DNA from: Erysipelotrichaceae bacterium
Lineage (GTDB): Bacteria; Bacillota_I; Bacilli_A; Erysipelotrichales; Erysipelotrichaceae
Length of the DNA stretch: 64,000 bases
Direction: 5' to 3'
Assembly (NCBI GenBank): GCA_017512285.1
Contig: JAFWGU010000019.1
Span: forward strand, 42,247 to 106,246
Position 1 is the stretch's first letter. Every line of letters starts with the position of its first letter. This document shows positions 33,893 to 41,385 of the stretch, piece by piece. The notes under the pieces are model-generated. The model saw only the letters and a list, made by a program, of their open reading frames with translations, ran no database searches and had not been told where the DNA came from. A program made the translations under genes and the position numbers.

Positions 33893-35746
33893 ATGACTAA
33901 GAAACAGAAGAACGTACTGACAAGAATAATAGCCGCTATTATTCTTGTTATTATATGCAGGCTGTTGCCTCTCGAAGGGATCTGGAGCTTTATTGCCTAT
34001 ATGGTCCCTTATCTGATCGTCGGTTACGACATTCTGAAGAAAGCCCTGCATGGAATTAGGAATAAACAGGTATTTGACGAAAACTTCCTGATGGCAGTTG
34101 CGACCGTTGGTGCCATTGCCCTGGGAGAATATGTAGAAGCGGTAAGCGTAATGCTGTTCTATCAGATCGGGGAATTCTTCCAAAGCTATGCCGTGGGAAG
34201 AAGCCGCAAGAGCATTACGGAATTAATGGACATCAGACCTGACTATGCTAACATCGAAGGTGAAAACGGACTAGAACAGGTCGATCCTGATGAAGTTGAA
34301 ACGGGTACCGTCATCGTGGTACTGCCAGGTGAGAAGATCCCGATGGACGGCATCGTAAGGGAAGGCGAAAGCAGACTGGATACCAGTGCTCTCACGGGGG
34401 AAAGCGTACCCAGAAGTGCCAGGCCGGGCGATGAAGTAATAAGCGGATGCATCAACCTTGAAGGCGTGCTGAAGATAGAAACAACGAAGGAATTCGGGGA
34501 ATCAACCGCTTCAGTCATCCTTGACATGGTGGAGAATGCCTCCAGCAGAAAATCCAGAAGCGAACAGTTTATTACCAGATTTGCCCGTTACTATACACCG
34601 GCAGTATGTTACAGTGCTCTGGCACTGGCCATCTTACCGCCGCTGGTACTGTATTTCATGGGCAGGGATCCGAATCTGAGCAGCTGGATCTACAGAGCAC
34701 TTACTTTTCTGGTAATCTCATGTCCGTGTGCGCTGGTCATCAGCATCCCATTAAGTTTCTTCGGAGGCATTGGCGGCGCCAGCAATCAGGGTATTCTGGT
34801 CAAGGGTTCCAACTATCTGGAAGCCTTAAGCAAGGTAAGCACGATCGTCTTTGACAAGACGGGAACGATCACCAGGGGAGTCTTTGAGGTAAATGAATTT
34901 CTGGATTGCGATAATAAGGAAGAAACGTTGTATTACGCAGCGCACTGTGAAGGATATTCAAATCATCCGATCGCCCGCAGCATCAGAAACGCATATGGAA
35001 AAGACATTGATGAAAGTCTGATCGATAACGTCAGGGAAGTAAGCGGACAGGGCATTATCGCCACCGTTGATTCTCATGAGGTAGCCTGCGGAAATGACAA
35101 GCTGATGAGAACCGTAGGGGTTGACTTCAGGAAGGCTGAAAGCTATGGAACCATAGTCTACGTGGCAGTTGACGGCAGATTTGCCGGCAGCATCATCGTA
35201 TCGGACGTTCTGAAGGATAATGCCGAGAAGACATTCAGAGCTTTGCCAACGATCGGAGTGAAGAAGACCGTAATGCTGTCAGGAGACCGCAAGGCGGTAG
35301 CCGAAGGCATTGGCAATAAGCTGAAGATAAGTGAGATATATGGCGAACTGCTGCCGGAAGAAAAGGTTGAAAAGCTGGAAGAGATTCTTTCTGAAGGCCA
35401 GACAACGGCTTTCGTAGGTGACGGCATCAACGATGCCCCGGCCTTAAGCAGAGCAGACATTGGCATATCAATGGGTGCCCTGGGCAGTGATGCGGCAATT
35501 GAGGCAGCTGACATCGTTCTGATGGATGATGACATCTACAAGCTGGTCAAGGCTGTCAAGATCGCCAGAAAGTGTATCAGAATAGTATATGAGAACATCT
35601 ACTTCGCAATAGGTGTCAAGCTGGCGTGTCTGGTTCTTGGTGCCCTGGGCATCGCCAACATGTGGCTGGCCATATTCGCGGACGTAGGCGTCATGGTAAT
35701 TGCGGTCATCAATGCCATGAGAGCATTGAATGTAAAGAATCTCTAG
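33893..35746 (+). CDS. P1B-type Zn/Cd/Pb-exporting ATPase
   Basis: A 617-residue heavy-metal P-type ATPase. Key sites: TGES (LDTSALTGES), membrane metal site SCPCAL (C277-P-C279), phosphorylation site DKTGT (D321), HP dipeptide in SNHPIARS, and the GDGINDAPAL hinge. The CPC followed by a C-terminal membrane helix with FADVGVMVIAVINAMR agrees with the P1B-2 zinc/cadmium/lead group. It starts directly at the membrane segments with no HMA domain. The ATG is 3 bases after the HMA gene stop, so translation is probably coupled. Confidence 0.9.
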   Translation: MTKKQKNVLTRIIAAIILVIICRLLPLEGIWSFIAYMVPYLIVGYDILKKALHGIRNKQVFDENFLMAVATVGAIALGEYVEAVSVMLFYQIGEFFQSYAVGRSRKSITELMDIRPDYANIEGENGLEQVDPDEVETGTVIVVLPGEKIPMDGIVREGESRLDTSALTGESVPRSARPGDEVISGCINLEGVLKIETTKEFGESTASVILDMVENASSRKSRSEQFITRFARYYTPAVCYSALALAILPPLVLYFMGRDPNLSSWIYRALTFLVISCPCALVISIPLSFFGGIGGASNQGILVKGSNYLEALSKVSTIVFDKTGTITRGVFEVNEFLDCDNKEETLYYAAHCEGYSNHPIARSIRNAYGKDIDESLIDNVREVSGQGIIATVDSHEVACGNDKLMRTVGVDFRKAESYGTIVYVAVDGRFAGSIIVSDVLKDNAEKTFRALPTIGVKKTVMLSGDRKAVAEGIGNKLKISEIYGELLPEEKVEKLEEILSEGQTTAFVGDGINDAPALSRADIGISMGALGSDAAIEAADIVLMDDDIYKLVKAVKIARKCIRIVYENIYFAIGVKLACLVLGALGIANMWLAIFADVGVMVIAVINAMRALNVKNL

Positions 35747-35755
35747 GAGGATAAC

Positions 35756-36058
35756 ATGACAAAAAACAGGGAAATGATGAATGAAAAGGAACTGACCGAA
35801 CTGGCTGAACTGTTCAAGGTATTCGGTGATTCCTCAAGAATAAAAATACTGTATGCTCTCTTTGAAACGGAAATGGGCGTTGGCGACATTGCCGACACCA
35901 TTGACATGACGATTTCAGCCGTATCCCATCAGTTAAGGATTCTGAAACAAAATCATCTGGTCAAGAGCAGAAGAGACGGCAAGTCAATCTTCTATTCACT
36001 GGATGACGACCATGTATACAAGATCCTGGCCATGGGCAAGGAGCACATCGAAGAGTAA
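35756..36058 (+). CDS. ArsR-family metal-sensing repressor
   Basis: A 100-residue winged-helix repressor with the recognition helix in MTISAVSHQLRILKQ. The C-terminal helix holds an alpha-5 type metal site: D84-x-H86 and H97-x2-E100, the same layout as CzrA, which uses D, H, H, H, so here the last ligand is Glu. No ELCVC-type alpha-3 site is present. This points to Zn(II) or Co(II) sensing. It is the third gene of the operon, with AGGAGG before its ATG, and probably binds the palindrome at 33634. Confidence 0.9.
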   Translation: MTKNREMMNEKELTELAELFKVFGDSSRIKILYALFETEMGVGDIADTIDMTISAVSHQLRILKQNHLVKSRRDGKSIFYSLDDDHVYKILAMGKEHIEE

Positions 36059-36077
36059 GGCTGATAAGGCCTTTTTC
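36057..36077 (+). terminator. Weak terminator after the ArsR gene
   Basis: AAGGC pairs with GCCTT around 7 nt, followed by TTTTTC. Short stem. Confidence 0.55.
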
Positions 36078-36106
36078 TTATGGCAAAATGAAGCTATAAT
36101 ATGCGT

Positions 36107-36841
36107 ATGGAAATAAGGTCTGTCGACAATCAGAATGTCATAAAATGGGAAAAACTGAGAATGAAGAAATACCGTGACGAATACGGTCTTTTCATCGTTC
36201 AGCAGAAGCACATGATAGGGGAAGCCATCAGCAGGGGATTACTGGAAACACTGCTGATACTGGAAGGAAAAGAAAACCCGTTTGACCATGATGCCATAAC
36301 CGTTTCCGAAAAGGTAATGAAGAAGCTATCAGGCAACGTTTCCCTCAATGACTGTCTGGGCATCTGCAAGATAGCAGAGCCAGAACTTCCAATCGGAACC
36401 AGCTATATAATTCTGGAAAACGTTCAGGATCCGGGCAATGTCGGGACGATCATCAGAACGGCATGTTCATTCGGTTATGATGCGGTGATACTGACCGGTA
36501 ACTGCGCTTCACTTTACAACGAGAAGACGATTCAGTCCACTCAGGGAGCACTGTTCCACATACCGGTACTGACAATGGATTTCAGGGAAGCTGCCGAAAG
36601 GCTCAAGACAATGGGTGTCAGACTCTTCGCGACGACATTATCAAGTGTCAGCTATCTCACGGATGTCCGTAAGTGTGACAGGTATGCGCTGGTATTCGGC
36701 AATGAGGGACAGGGAATGAGTAACGAAGCGGTCAGTCTGTGCGATGAGAACATCAAAATCGAGATGTCAGGCTTTGAATCCCTGAACGTCGCAGTTGCCT
36801 GCGGCATCTGTGCCCATTATTTCAAAAACAGTTTGAAGTAA
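36107..36841 (+). CDS. SpoU/TrmH-family RNA 2'-O-methyltransferase, possibly leaderless
   Basis: A SPOUT-fold methyltransferase of 244 residues. The three SpoU motifs are present: NVQDPGNVGTIIRTA, VFGNEGQGMS and FESLNVAVACG. It lies before pheS as ysgA does in B. subtilis; its RNA substrate is not known from sequence. A TATAAT at 36095-36100 ends 6 bases before the ATG at 36107, so transcription would start at about the A of the ATG. No Shine-Dalgarno sequence is present. ATG 36101, two codons earlier, abuts the -10 box. Confidence 0.85.
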   Translation: MEIRSVDNQNVIKWEKLRMKKYRDEYGLFIVQQKHMIGEAISRGLLETLLILEGKENPFDHDAITVSEKVMKKLSGNVSLNDCLGICKIAEPELPIGTSYIILENVQDPGNVGTIIRTACSFGYDAVILTGNCASLYNEKTIQSTQGALFHIPVLTMDFREAAERLKTMGVRLFATTLSSVSYLTDVRKCDRYALVFGNEGQGMSNEAVSLCDENIKIEMSGFESLNVAVACGICAHYFKNSLK

Positions 36842-36861
36842 TCGCCATTGGAGGCTATAAT
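36833..36861 (+). promoter_or_regulatory. Promoter of the pheST leader
   Basis: TTGAAG at 36833-36838 (inside the upstream gene end), 17-nt spacer, TATAAT at 36856-36861. Confidence 0.75.
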
Positions 36862-36867
36862 ATATTC

Positions 36868-37072
36868 AATACGATGAAAAGGAACATAGTATGTGCTCTT
36901 ATCCCAGAGAGGAAGTGGCCGGTGAAAACTTCTGATAATCACATATGCATTCACCTTGGAGTGGGACTAATCATCCCCGTATGGCTGCGTTAAGGCTTAA
37001 TGAGTGTGTGTTCTTGAAATGCACAAGTAAGGTGGTACCACGTTAAGCGTCCTTATGCTGGACGCTTTTTTT
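36868..37072 (+). promoter_or_regulatory. T-box riboswitch of pheST (phenylalanine)
   Basis: T-box sequence AAGGTGGTACCACG at 37029-37042; plausible specifier TTC at 36950-36952 for tRNA-Phe; terminator GCGTCC/GGACGC at 37047-37065 with seven Ts. Boundaries are approximate. Uncharged tRNA-Phe should allow pheST transcription. Confidence 0.92.
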
Positions 37073-37089
37073 CAGGAAGGGGAATAGAT

Positions 37090-38127
37090 ATGAATCGTGA
37101 TTGGGAATCAATGAGAAAGGAGTATCTGGCCAGGATCTCTGAATGTAAGGAACTGAATTCCCTGGAACAGCTGAGAATTGAACTGCTTGGCAAGAAAGGC
37201 AGTGTCAATGCGCTGATGCAGGAAATGAAGAATCTGGCAGTTGAGGAGAAGAAAGCCTTTGGCATGGCCGTAAACAACCTCAAGCAGGGGCTTGAAAAGA
37301 GCTTTGCTGAAAAGCTGGAACAGCTTAAGAAGGCTCAGCTTGAAGCTCAGCTGGCCAAGGACAGAATCGACATTACCTTACCGGCAACCTCATACAGACA
37401 TGGAACACTGCATCCGCTGACGGTCATCCGTCAGGAGATCGAGGACATCTTCGTGGCAATGGGGTATTCCGTAGTAGAAGGACCGGAAGTAGAATATGAC
37501 GTCTATAACTTTGAAAAGGCCAACATTCCGCATGACCATCCGGCACGTGACATGCAGGATACATTCTATGTCGATGTCAGAAGACTGTTAAGGACACAGA
37601 CAACAGCCATTCAGATGCGTGTTCTGGAAGCTCAGGGCAACAAGCTGCCTATCAAGGTAATCTGCCCTGGCAAGGTTTACAGACGTGACGATGATGATGC
37701 AACCCATTCACATCAGTTTACTCAGATCGAAGTACTGGTCGTAGGTGAAGGCATTACCCTGGCTGATCTGAAGGGAACACTGGAATTACTGGCCAGAAGC
37801 ATGTTCGGACCGGAGAGACAGGTAAGACTGAGACAGTCATACTTCCCATTTACTGAACCTTCACAGGAAGTAGACGTATCATGCCATGTCTGCGGCGGCA
37901 AGGGCTGCCCGGTATGCAAGGGCACCGGCTGGATTGAGATCCTGGGCAGTGGCATGGTTCATCCGAATGTACTCGAGGAAGCAGGAATTGATTCAACGAA
38001 ATACAGCGGCTTCGCTCTGGGACTTGGCGTTGAAAGAGTAGCAATGCTGAAGTACGGCATTGACGATATCCGTATCTTATACAGCAATAACATTGGATTC
38101 CTCAGGAATTACAAGCGTTTTGAATAG
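37090..38127 (+). CDS. pheS: Phenylalanyl-tRNA synthetase alpha subunit
   Basis: Class II catalytic subunit, 345 residues. An N-terminal coiled coil is followed by the catalytic domain with HPARDMQDTFY, RVLEAQGNKLP region, VYRRDDDDATHSHQFTQIE (motif 2) and FALGLGVERVAMLKYGIDDIR (motif 3, cut here). It also has CHVCGGKGCPVCKGTGW, a Cys-rich segment found in many PheS proteins. GGAAGGGG precedes the ATG. It is co-transcribed with pheT, 11 bases downstream. Confidence 0.97.
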   Translation: MNRDWESMRKEYLARISECKELNSLEQLRIELLGKKGSVNALMQEMKNLAVEEKKAFGMAVNNLKQGLEKSFAEKLEQLKKAQLEAQLAKDRIDITLPATSYRHGTLHPLTVIRQEIEDIFVAMGYSVVEGPEVEYDVYNFEKANIPHDHPARDMQDTFYVDVRRLLRTQTTAIQMRVLEAQGNKLPIKVICPGKVYRRDDDDATHSHQFTQIEVLVVGEGITLADLKGTLELLARSMFGPERQVRLRQSYFPFTEPSQEVDVSCHVCGGKGCPVCKGTGWIEILGSGMVHPNVLEEAGIDSTKYSGFALGLGVERVAMLKYGIDDIRILYSNNIGFLRNYKRFE

Positions 38128-38138
38128 GAGGTGTCAGC

Positions 38139-40538
38139 ATGAGAGTAACTTATAACTGGTTGAAACAGTACATGGATCTGTCAGATGTTACACCTGAAAG
38201 GCTGGCAGAAGAGATGACAAGAAGCGGTCTGGAAGTTGAAGGCGTTCAACCAATGGCTTCAGCAAGCGACCTGGTCATCGGATATGTTAAGGAATGCATT
38301 GATCATCCTGACAGCGACCATCTGCACGTATGTCAGGTTGATGATGGAACAACGGTAAGACAGATTGTTTGCGGTGCACCTAATGTCAGAGCAGGCATCA
38401 AGGTCATCGTTGCCCTGCCTGGCTGCAAGCTGCCTGGCGGAGAGATCAAGTCGGGAGTCATCAGAGGTCAGAAGTCTGACGGCATGATCTGCGCTCTGTT
38501 TGAACTTGGCGTTGATAAAAAGCAGCTGACGGAAGAACAGCTTTCAGGCATTGAGATATTGCCTGATGATGCTGAAGTCGGCAACAGAAAGGTTCTTGAA
38601 TATCTGAACCTGGATGATGTCATTTATGATGTGGGACTTACGCCTAACAGAGCCGACTGTCTGGCAATGTGGTCACTTGCAAAAGAGGTTGGAGCAACTC
38701 TAAATAAGGAAGTCAGACTCCCTGATTACAGCTATGAATGCGAAACCGTACCGGCTACTCTGAAGCTGGCTTCAGAAACTGACAAGTGTCCGTTATTTGA
38801 AGGCAAGATCGTTAATCACGTAGTCATAAAGCCGTCACCGAAGTGGCTGCAGGATGCCCTGCACGCAGCCGGCGTAAAGGCCATCAACAACGTCGTTGAC
38901 ATTTCCAACTACGTTATGCTTGAAACCGGTCAGCCATTACACTTCTATGACCTGGCAAAGATCCCGCTGAGAGAGATCACCGTAAAGACAGGCCTGGATG
39001 AGATCTATACGGCACTGGACGGCATTGAATACAAGATCCAGCCGGAAGACATCATGATCACTACCGGCGGCAAGGCCATCGGCATTGCCGGTGTCATGGG
39101 CGGTGACGACAGCAAGATCGACGAGGATACAAAGGGCATCATCATTGAGGCTGCCACATTCAATAACGTCTCAATAAGAAACACATCAAGAAGGCTTGAT
39201 CTGAATACAGAAGCTGCCGTACATTTCCAGAAGGGCATCGATCCAAAGGGCGGACATAAAGCCGTTGAAAGAAGCGTACAGCTGCTCATCGAACTGGCTG
39301 AGGCCAGCGGTATTGAAGAAACCGTATTATGTGGAACAAATGACTTCAGAGAAACCGAGATCATCGCTTCGGTAAACAGAATAAATGCACTCTTAGGTAC
39401 TAAGTTCAGCTATGAGCAGATATGTTCAACCTTTGAGAGACTGGATTTCCAGCCTCGCAAGGTCAGCGACGATGAGATCGCCACGGTGATCCCGTCATAC
39501 CGTACGGACATCAAGGTATGGCAGGATCTGGCTGAGGAAGTAATAAGGATCCTGGGCTATGACAACATCGTTTCAACACTGCCATTGATGCCGACTGTTC
39601 AGGGCGGTCTGTCTGAACTTGGCAGGAAGAAGAGAGTCGTTCAGAACATCATGAATGGTGCTGGATTAAGCGAAGTAATCAGTTATTCACTGGTATCACG
39701 CGCCAAGATAGATGAGGGTATTATGAACTGCGATGATCCGGTAGAAATCGCCAATCCTTTAAGCGAGGAAAGAAGATACTACCGTACGTCATTACTGCCA
39801 AGCATGCTGGAGACAGCTGCCTTCAACGTAGCCAGAAGCAATGAAGAATACGGACTGTTTGAACTGGCCAATGTATACGGCAATGACAATGACGTCGAAG
39901 AACTGCACCTTTCAATGATCATGTCTGAAAAGACGACTGATTCAAGATGGAACGGTGTCGCAGACAGAAATGACTTCTATAAACTGAAGGGTATTGTACT
40001 GGCTTTACTGGACAAGCTTGGCTATGACGAAAAGAGAGTCAGTTTCACGGTCAGTGAACAGACAAATGAAATGCTGCACCCGAATAAGAGCGCCGATATA
40101 GCCGTTGACGGCAAGTTCATCGGCAAGATCGGTGTCATTCATCCGACATGCCGCAGAAAGTATGACCTGGATGATAACGTAATGGGTGAACTGAATCTGT
40201 CAGCCCTGTTCGCTGCAAAGCCTGCCAAGGTAAGGTTTACTTCAGTAGCCAGATATCCGGCTGTAAGTTACGACCTGGCAATGATCGTCAGTGAAGATGT
40301 CACTGCTGAGCAGATAGTCAAAGTCATCAAGAAGGCTGGCGGCAAGCTGCTCAAGGAAACAGAGATATTTGACGTTTACAGAGGAGCAAACATCCCTGAT
40401 GGCCAGAAGAGCGTTGCGGTAAAGGTAGTCTATCAGTCAGCAGAAAAGACTCTGTCTGAAGATGACATCATGCCGCATCATACTGAGATAATCAGTCAGT
40501 TAAGAAAAGCATTGGGCGCAACCCTGAGAGACAGCTGA
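38139..40538 (+). CDS. pheT: Phenylalanyl-tRNA synthetase beta subunit
   Basis: Structural and editing subunit, 799 residues, the usual length. It begins MRVTYNWLKQYMDL, followed by the tRNA-binding OB domain (DHLHVCQVDDG, CGAPNVRAG), the B3/B4 editing domain, B5, and the C-terminal anticodon-binding domain with FTSVARYPAVSYDLAMIV. AGGAGGTG precedes the ATG. No terminator is seen between it and the following promoter. Confidence 0.97.
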   Translation: MRVTYNWLKQYMDLSDVTPERLAEEMTRSGLEVEGVQPMASASDLVIGYVKECIDHPDSDHLHVCQVDDGTTVRQIVCGAPNVRAGIKVIVALPGCKLPGGEIKSGVIRGQKSDGMICALFELGVDKKQLTEEQLSGIEILPDDAEVGNRKVLEYLNLDDVIYDVGLTPNRADCLAMWSLAKEVGATLNKEVRLPDYSYECETVPATLKLASETDKCPLFEGKIVNHVVIKPSPKWLQDALHAAGVKAINNVVDISNYVMLETGQPLHFYDLAKIPLREITVKTGLDEIYTALDGIEYKIQPEDIMITTGGKAIGIAGVMGGDDSKIDEDTKGIIIEAATFNNVSIRNTSRRLDLNTEAAVHFQKGIDPKGGHKAVERSVQLLIELAEASGIEETVLCGTNDFRETEIIASVNRINALLGTKFSYEQICSTFERLDFQPRKVSDDEIATVIPSYRTDIKVWQDLAEEVIRILGYDNIVSTLPLMPTVQGGLSELGRKKRVVQNIMNGAGLSEVISYSLVSRAKIDEGIMNCDDPVEIANPLSEERRYYRTSLLPSMLETAAFNVARSNEEYGLFELANVYGNDNDVEELHLSMIMSEKTTDSRWNGVADRNDFYKLKGIVLALLDKLGYDEKRVSFTVSEQTNEMLHPNKSADIAVDGKFIGKIGVIHPTCRRKYDLDDNVMGELNLSALFAAKPAKVRFTSVARYPAVSYDLAMIVSEDVTAEQIVKVIKKAGGKLLKETEIFDVYRGANIPDGQKSVAVKVVYQSAEKTLSEDDIMPHHTEIISQLRKALGATLRDS

Positions 40539-40541
40539 GTC

Positions 40542-40570
40542 TTGTCAGGCAATACGCTGAAGAGTATAAT
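40542..40570 (+). promoter_or_regulatory. Promoter of the YebC-family gene
   Basis: TTGTCA at 40542-40547, 17-nt spacer, TATAAT at 40565-40570. Confidence 0.82.
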
Positions 40571-40601
40571 TTAATAGGCAAATTTTAAGGAGGAGATATT
40601 T

Positions 40602-41318
40602 ATGGGACGTGCACATGAAGTGCGTGCAGCATCAATGGCTAAGACAGCAGCAGCAAAGACAAAAGTTTACTCACGTTATGGCAAGGAAATCTACATGGCT
40701 GCCAAGAGTGGTGTTCCTGATCCTTCAATGAATGTTGCTCTGAAGAGAGTCATCGAAAAGGCCAAGGCCAACCAGGTACCGGCTGACGTAATCAAGCGTA
40801 ACATTGAAAAGGCCAAGGGAGGTAACGCTGAGGCTTACATCGAAAACCGCTACGAAGGATTCGGACCAAGCGGTTCCACCATCATCGTTGAAACTCTCTC
40901 TGACAACTCCAACCGTTCACTGGCTGAAATCAGAAGCTGCTTCAACAAGGCTCACAGCAACCTCGGACAGGCCGGAAGCGTTTCCTTCAATTACGAAACA
41001 AGCGGCATTCTCTCATTCAAGGGAACTGAGGATGAGGTTCTGGACATTCTGATGATGGCTGAAGTTGACGTAAAGGACATTGAATCAGAAGATGATACGG
41101 TCACCGTATACGTTGATCCAAAGGATCTCTACGCTGCCAAGGATGCACTTGAAGCCGAGAAGGGCGAAATGGCCTTTGATGTAATGGAAATCAGCATGTT
41201 ACCAAATGACTATGTAACTCTGGAAGGCGATGACAAGATGCTGTTTGAGAGATTACTGCGTCTGCTTGATGAAGTTGATGACGTACAGCGCGTATATCAC
41301 AACGTAGAAGGCATGTAA
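40602..41318 (+). CDS. YebC/TACO1-family protein
   Basis: A 238-residue protein of the YebC/PmpR family, with the diagnostic MGRAHEVRAASMAKTAAAK start (a variant of the usual MAGHSKW), NVALKRVIEKAKANQVPADV, YEGFGPSGSTIIVE and NKAHSNLGQAGSVSF. Members were named as transcription regulators; recent work links some to relief of ribosome stalling. The MGR start fits the YeeN/YrbC subgroup. AAGGAGGAG precedes the ATG. It has its own promoter and terminator. Confidence 0.92.
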   Translation: MGRAHEVRAASMAKTAAAKTKVYSRYGKEIYMAAKSGVPDPSMNVALKRVIEKAKANQVPADVIKRNIEKAKGGNAEAYIENRYEGFGPSGSTIIVETLSDNSNRSLAEIRSCFNKAHSNLGQAGSVSFNYETSGILSFKGTEDEVLDILMMAEVDVKDIESEDDTVTVYVDPKDLYAAKDALEAEKGEMAFDVMEISMLPNDYVTLEGDDKMLFERLLRLLDEVDDVQRVYHNVEGM

Positions 41319-41324
41319 TTAATT

Positions 41325-41353
41325 AACCGCAGAAATATAATCTGCGGTTTTTT
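41325..41353 (+). terminator. Intrinsic terminator of the YebC-family gene
   Basis: AACCGCAGA pairs with TCTGCGGTT around AATATAA, followed by Ts. Confidence 0.9.
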
Positions 41354-41385
41354 AATGCTATAATTAACGTAAGGAGTGTTTGAAT

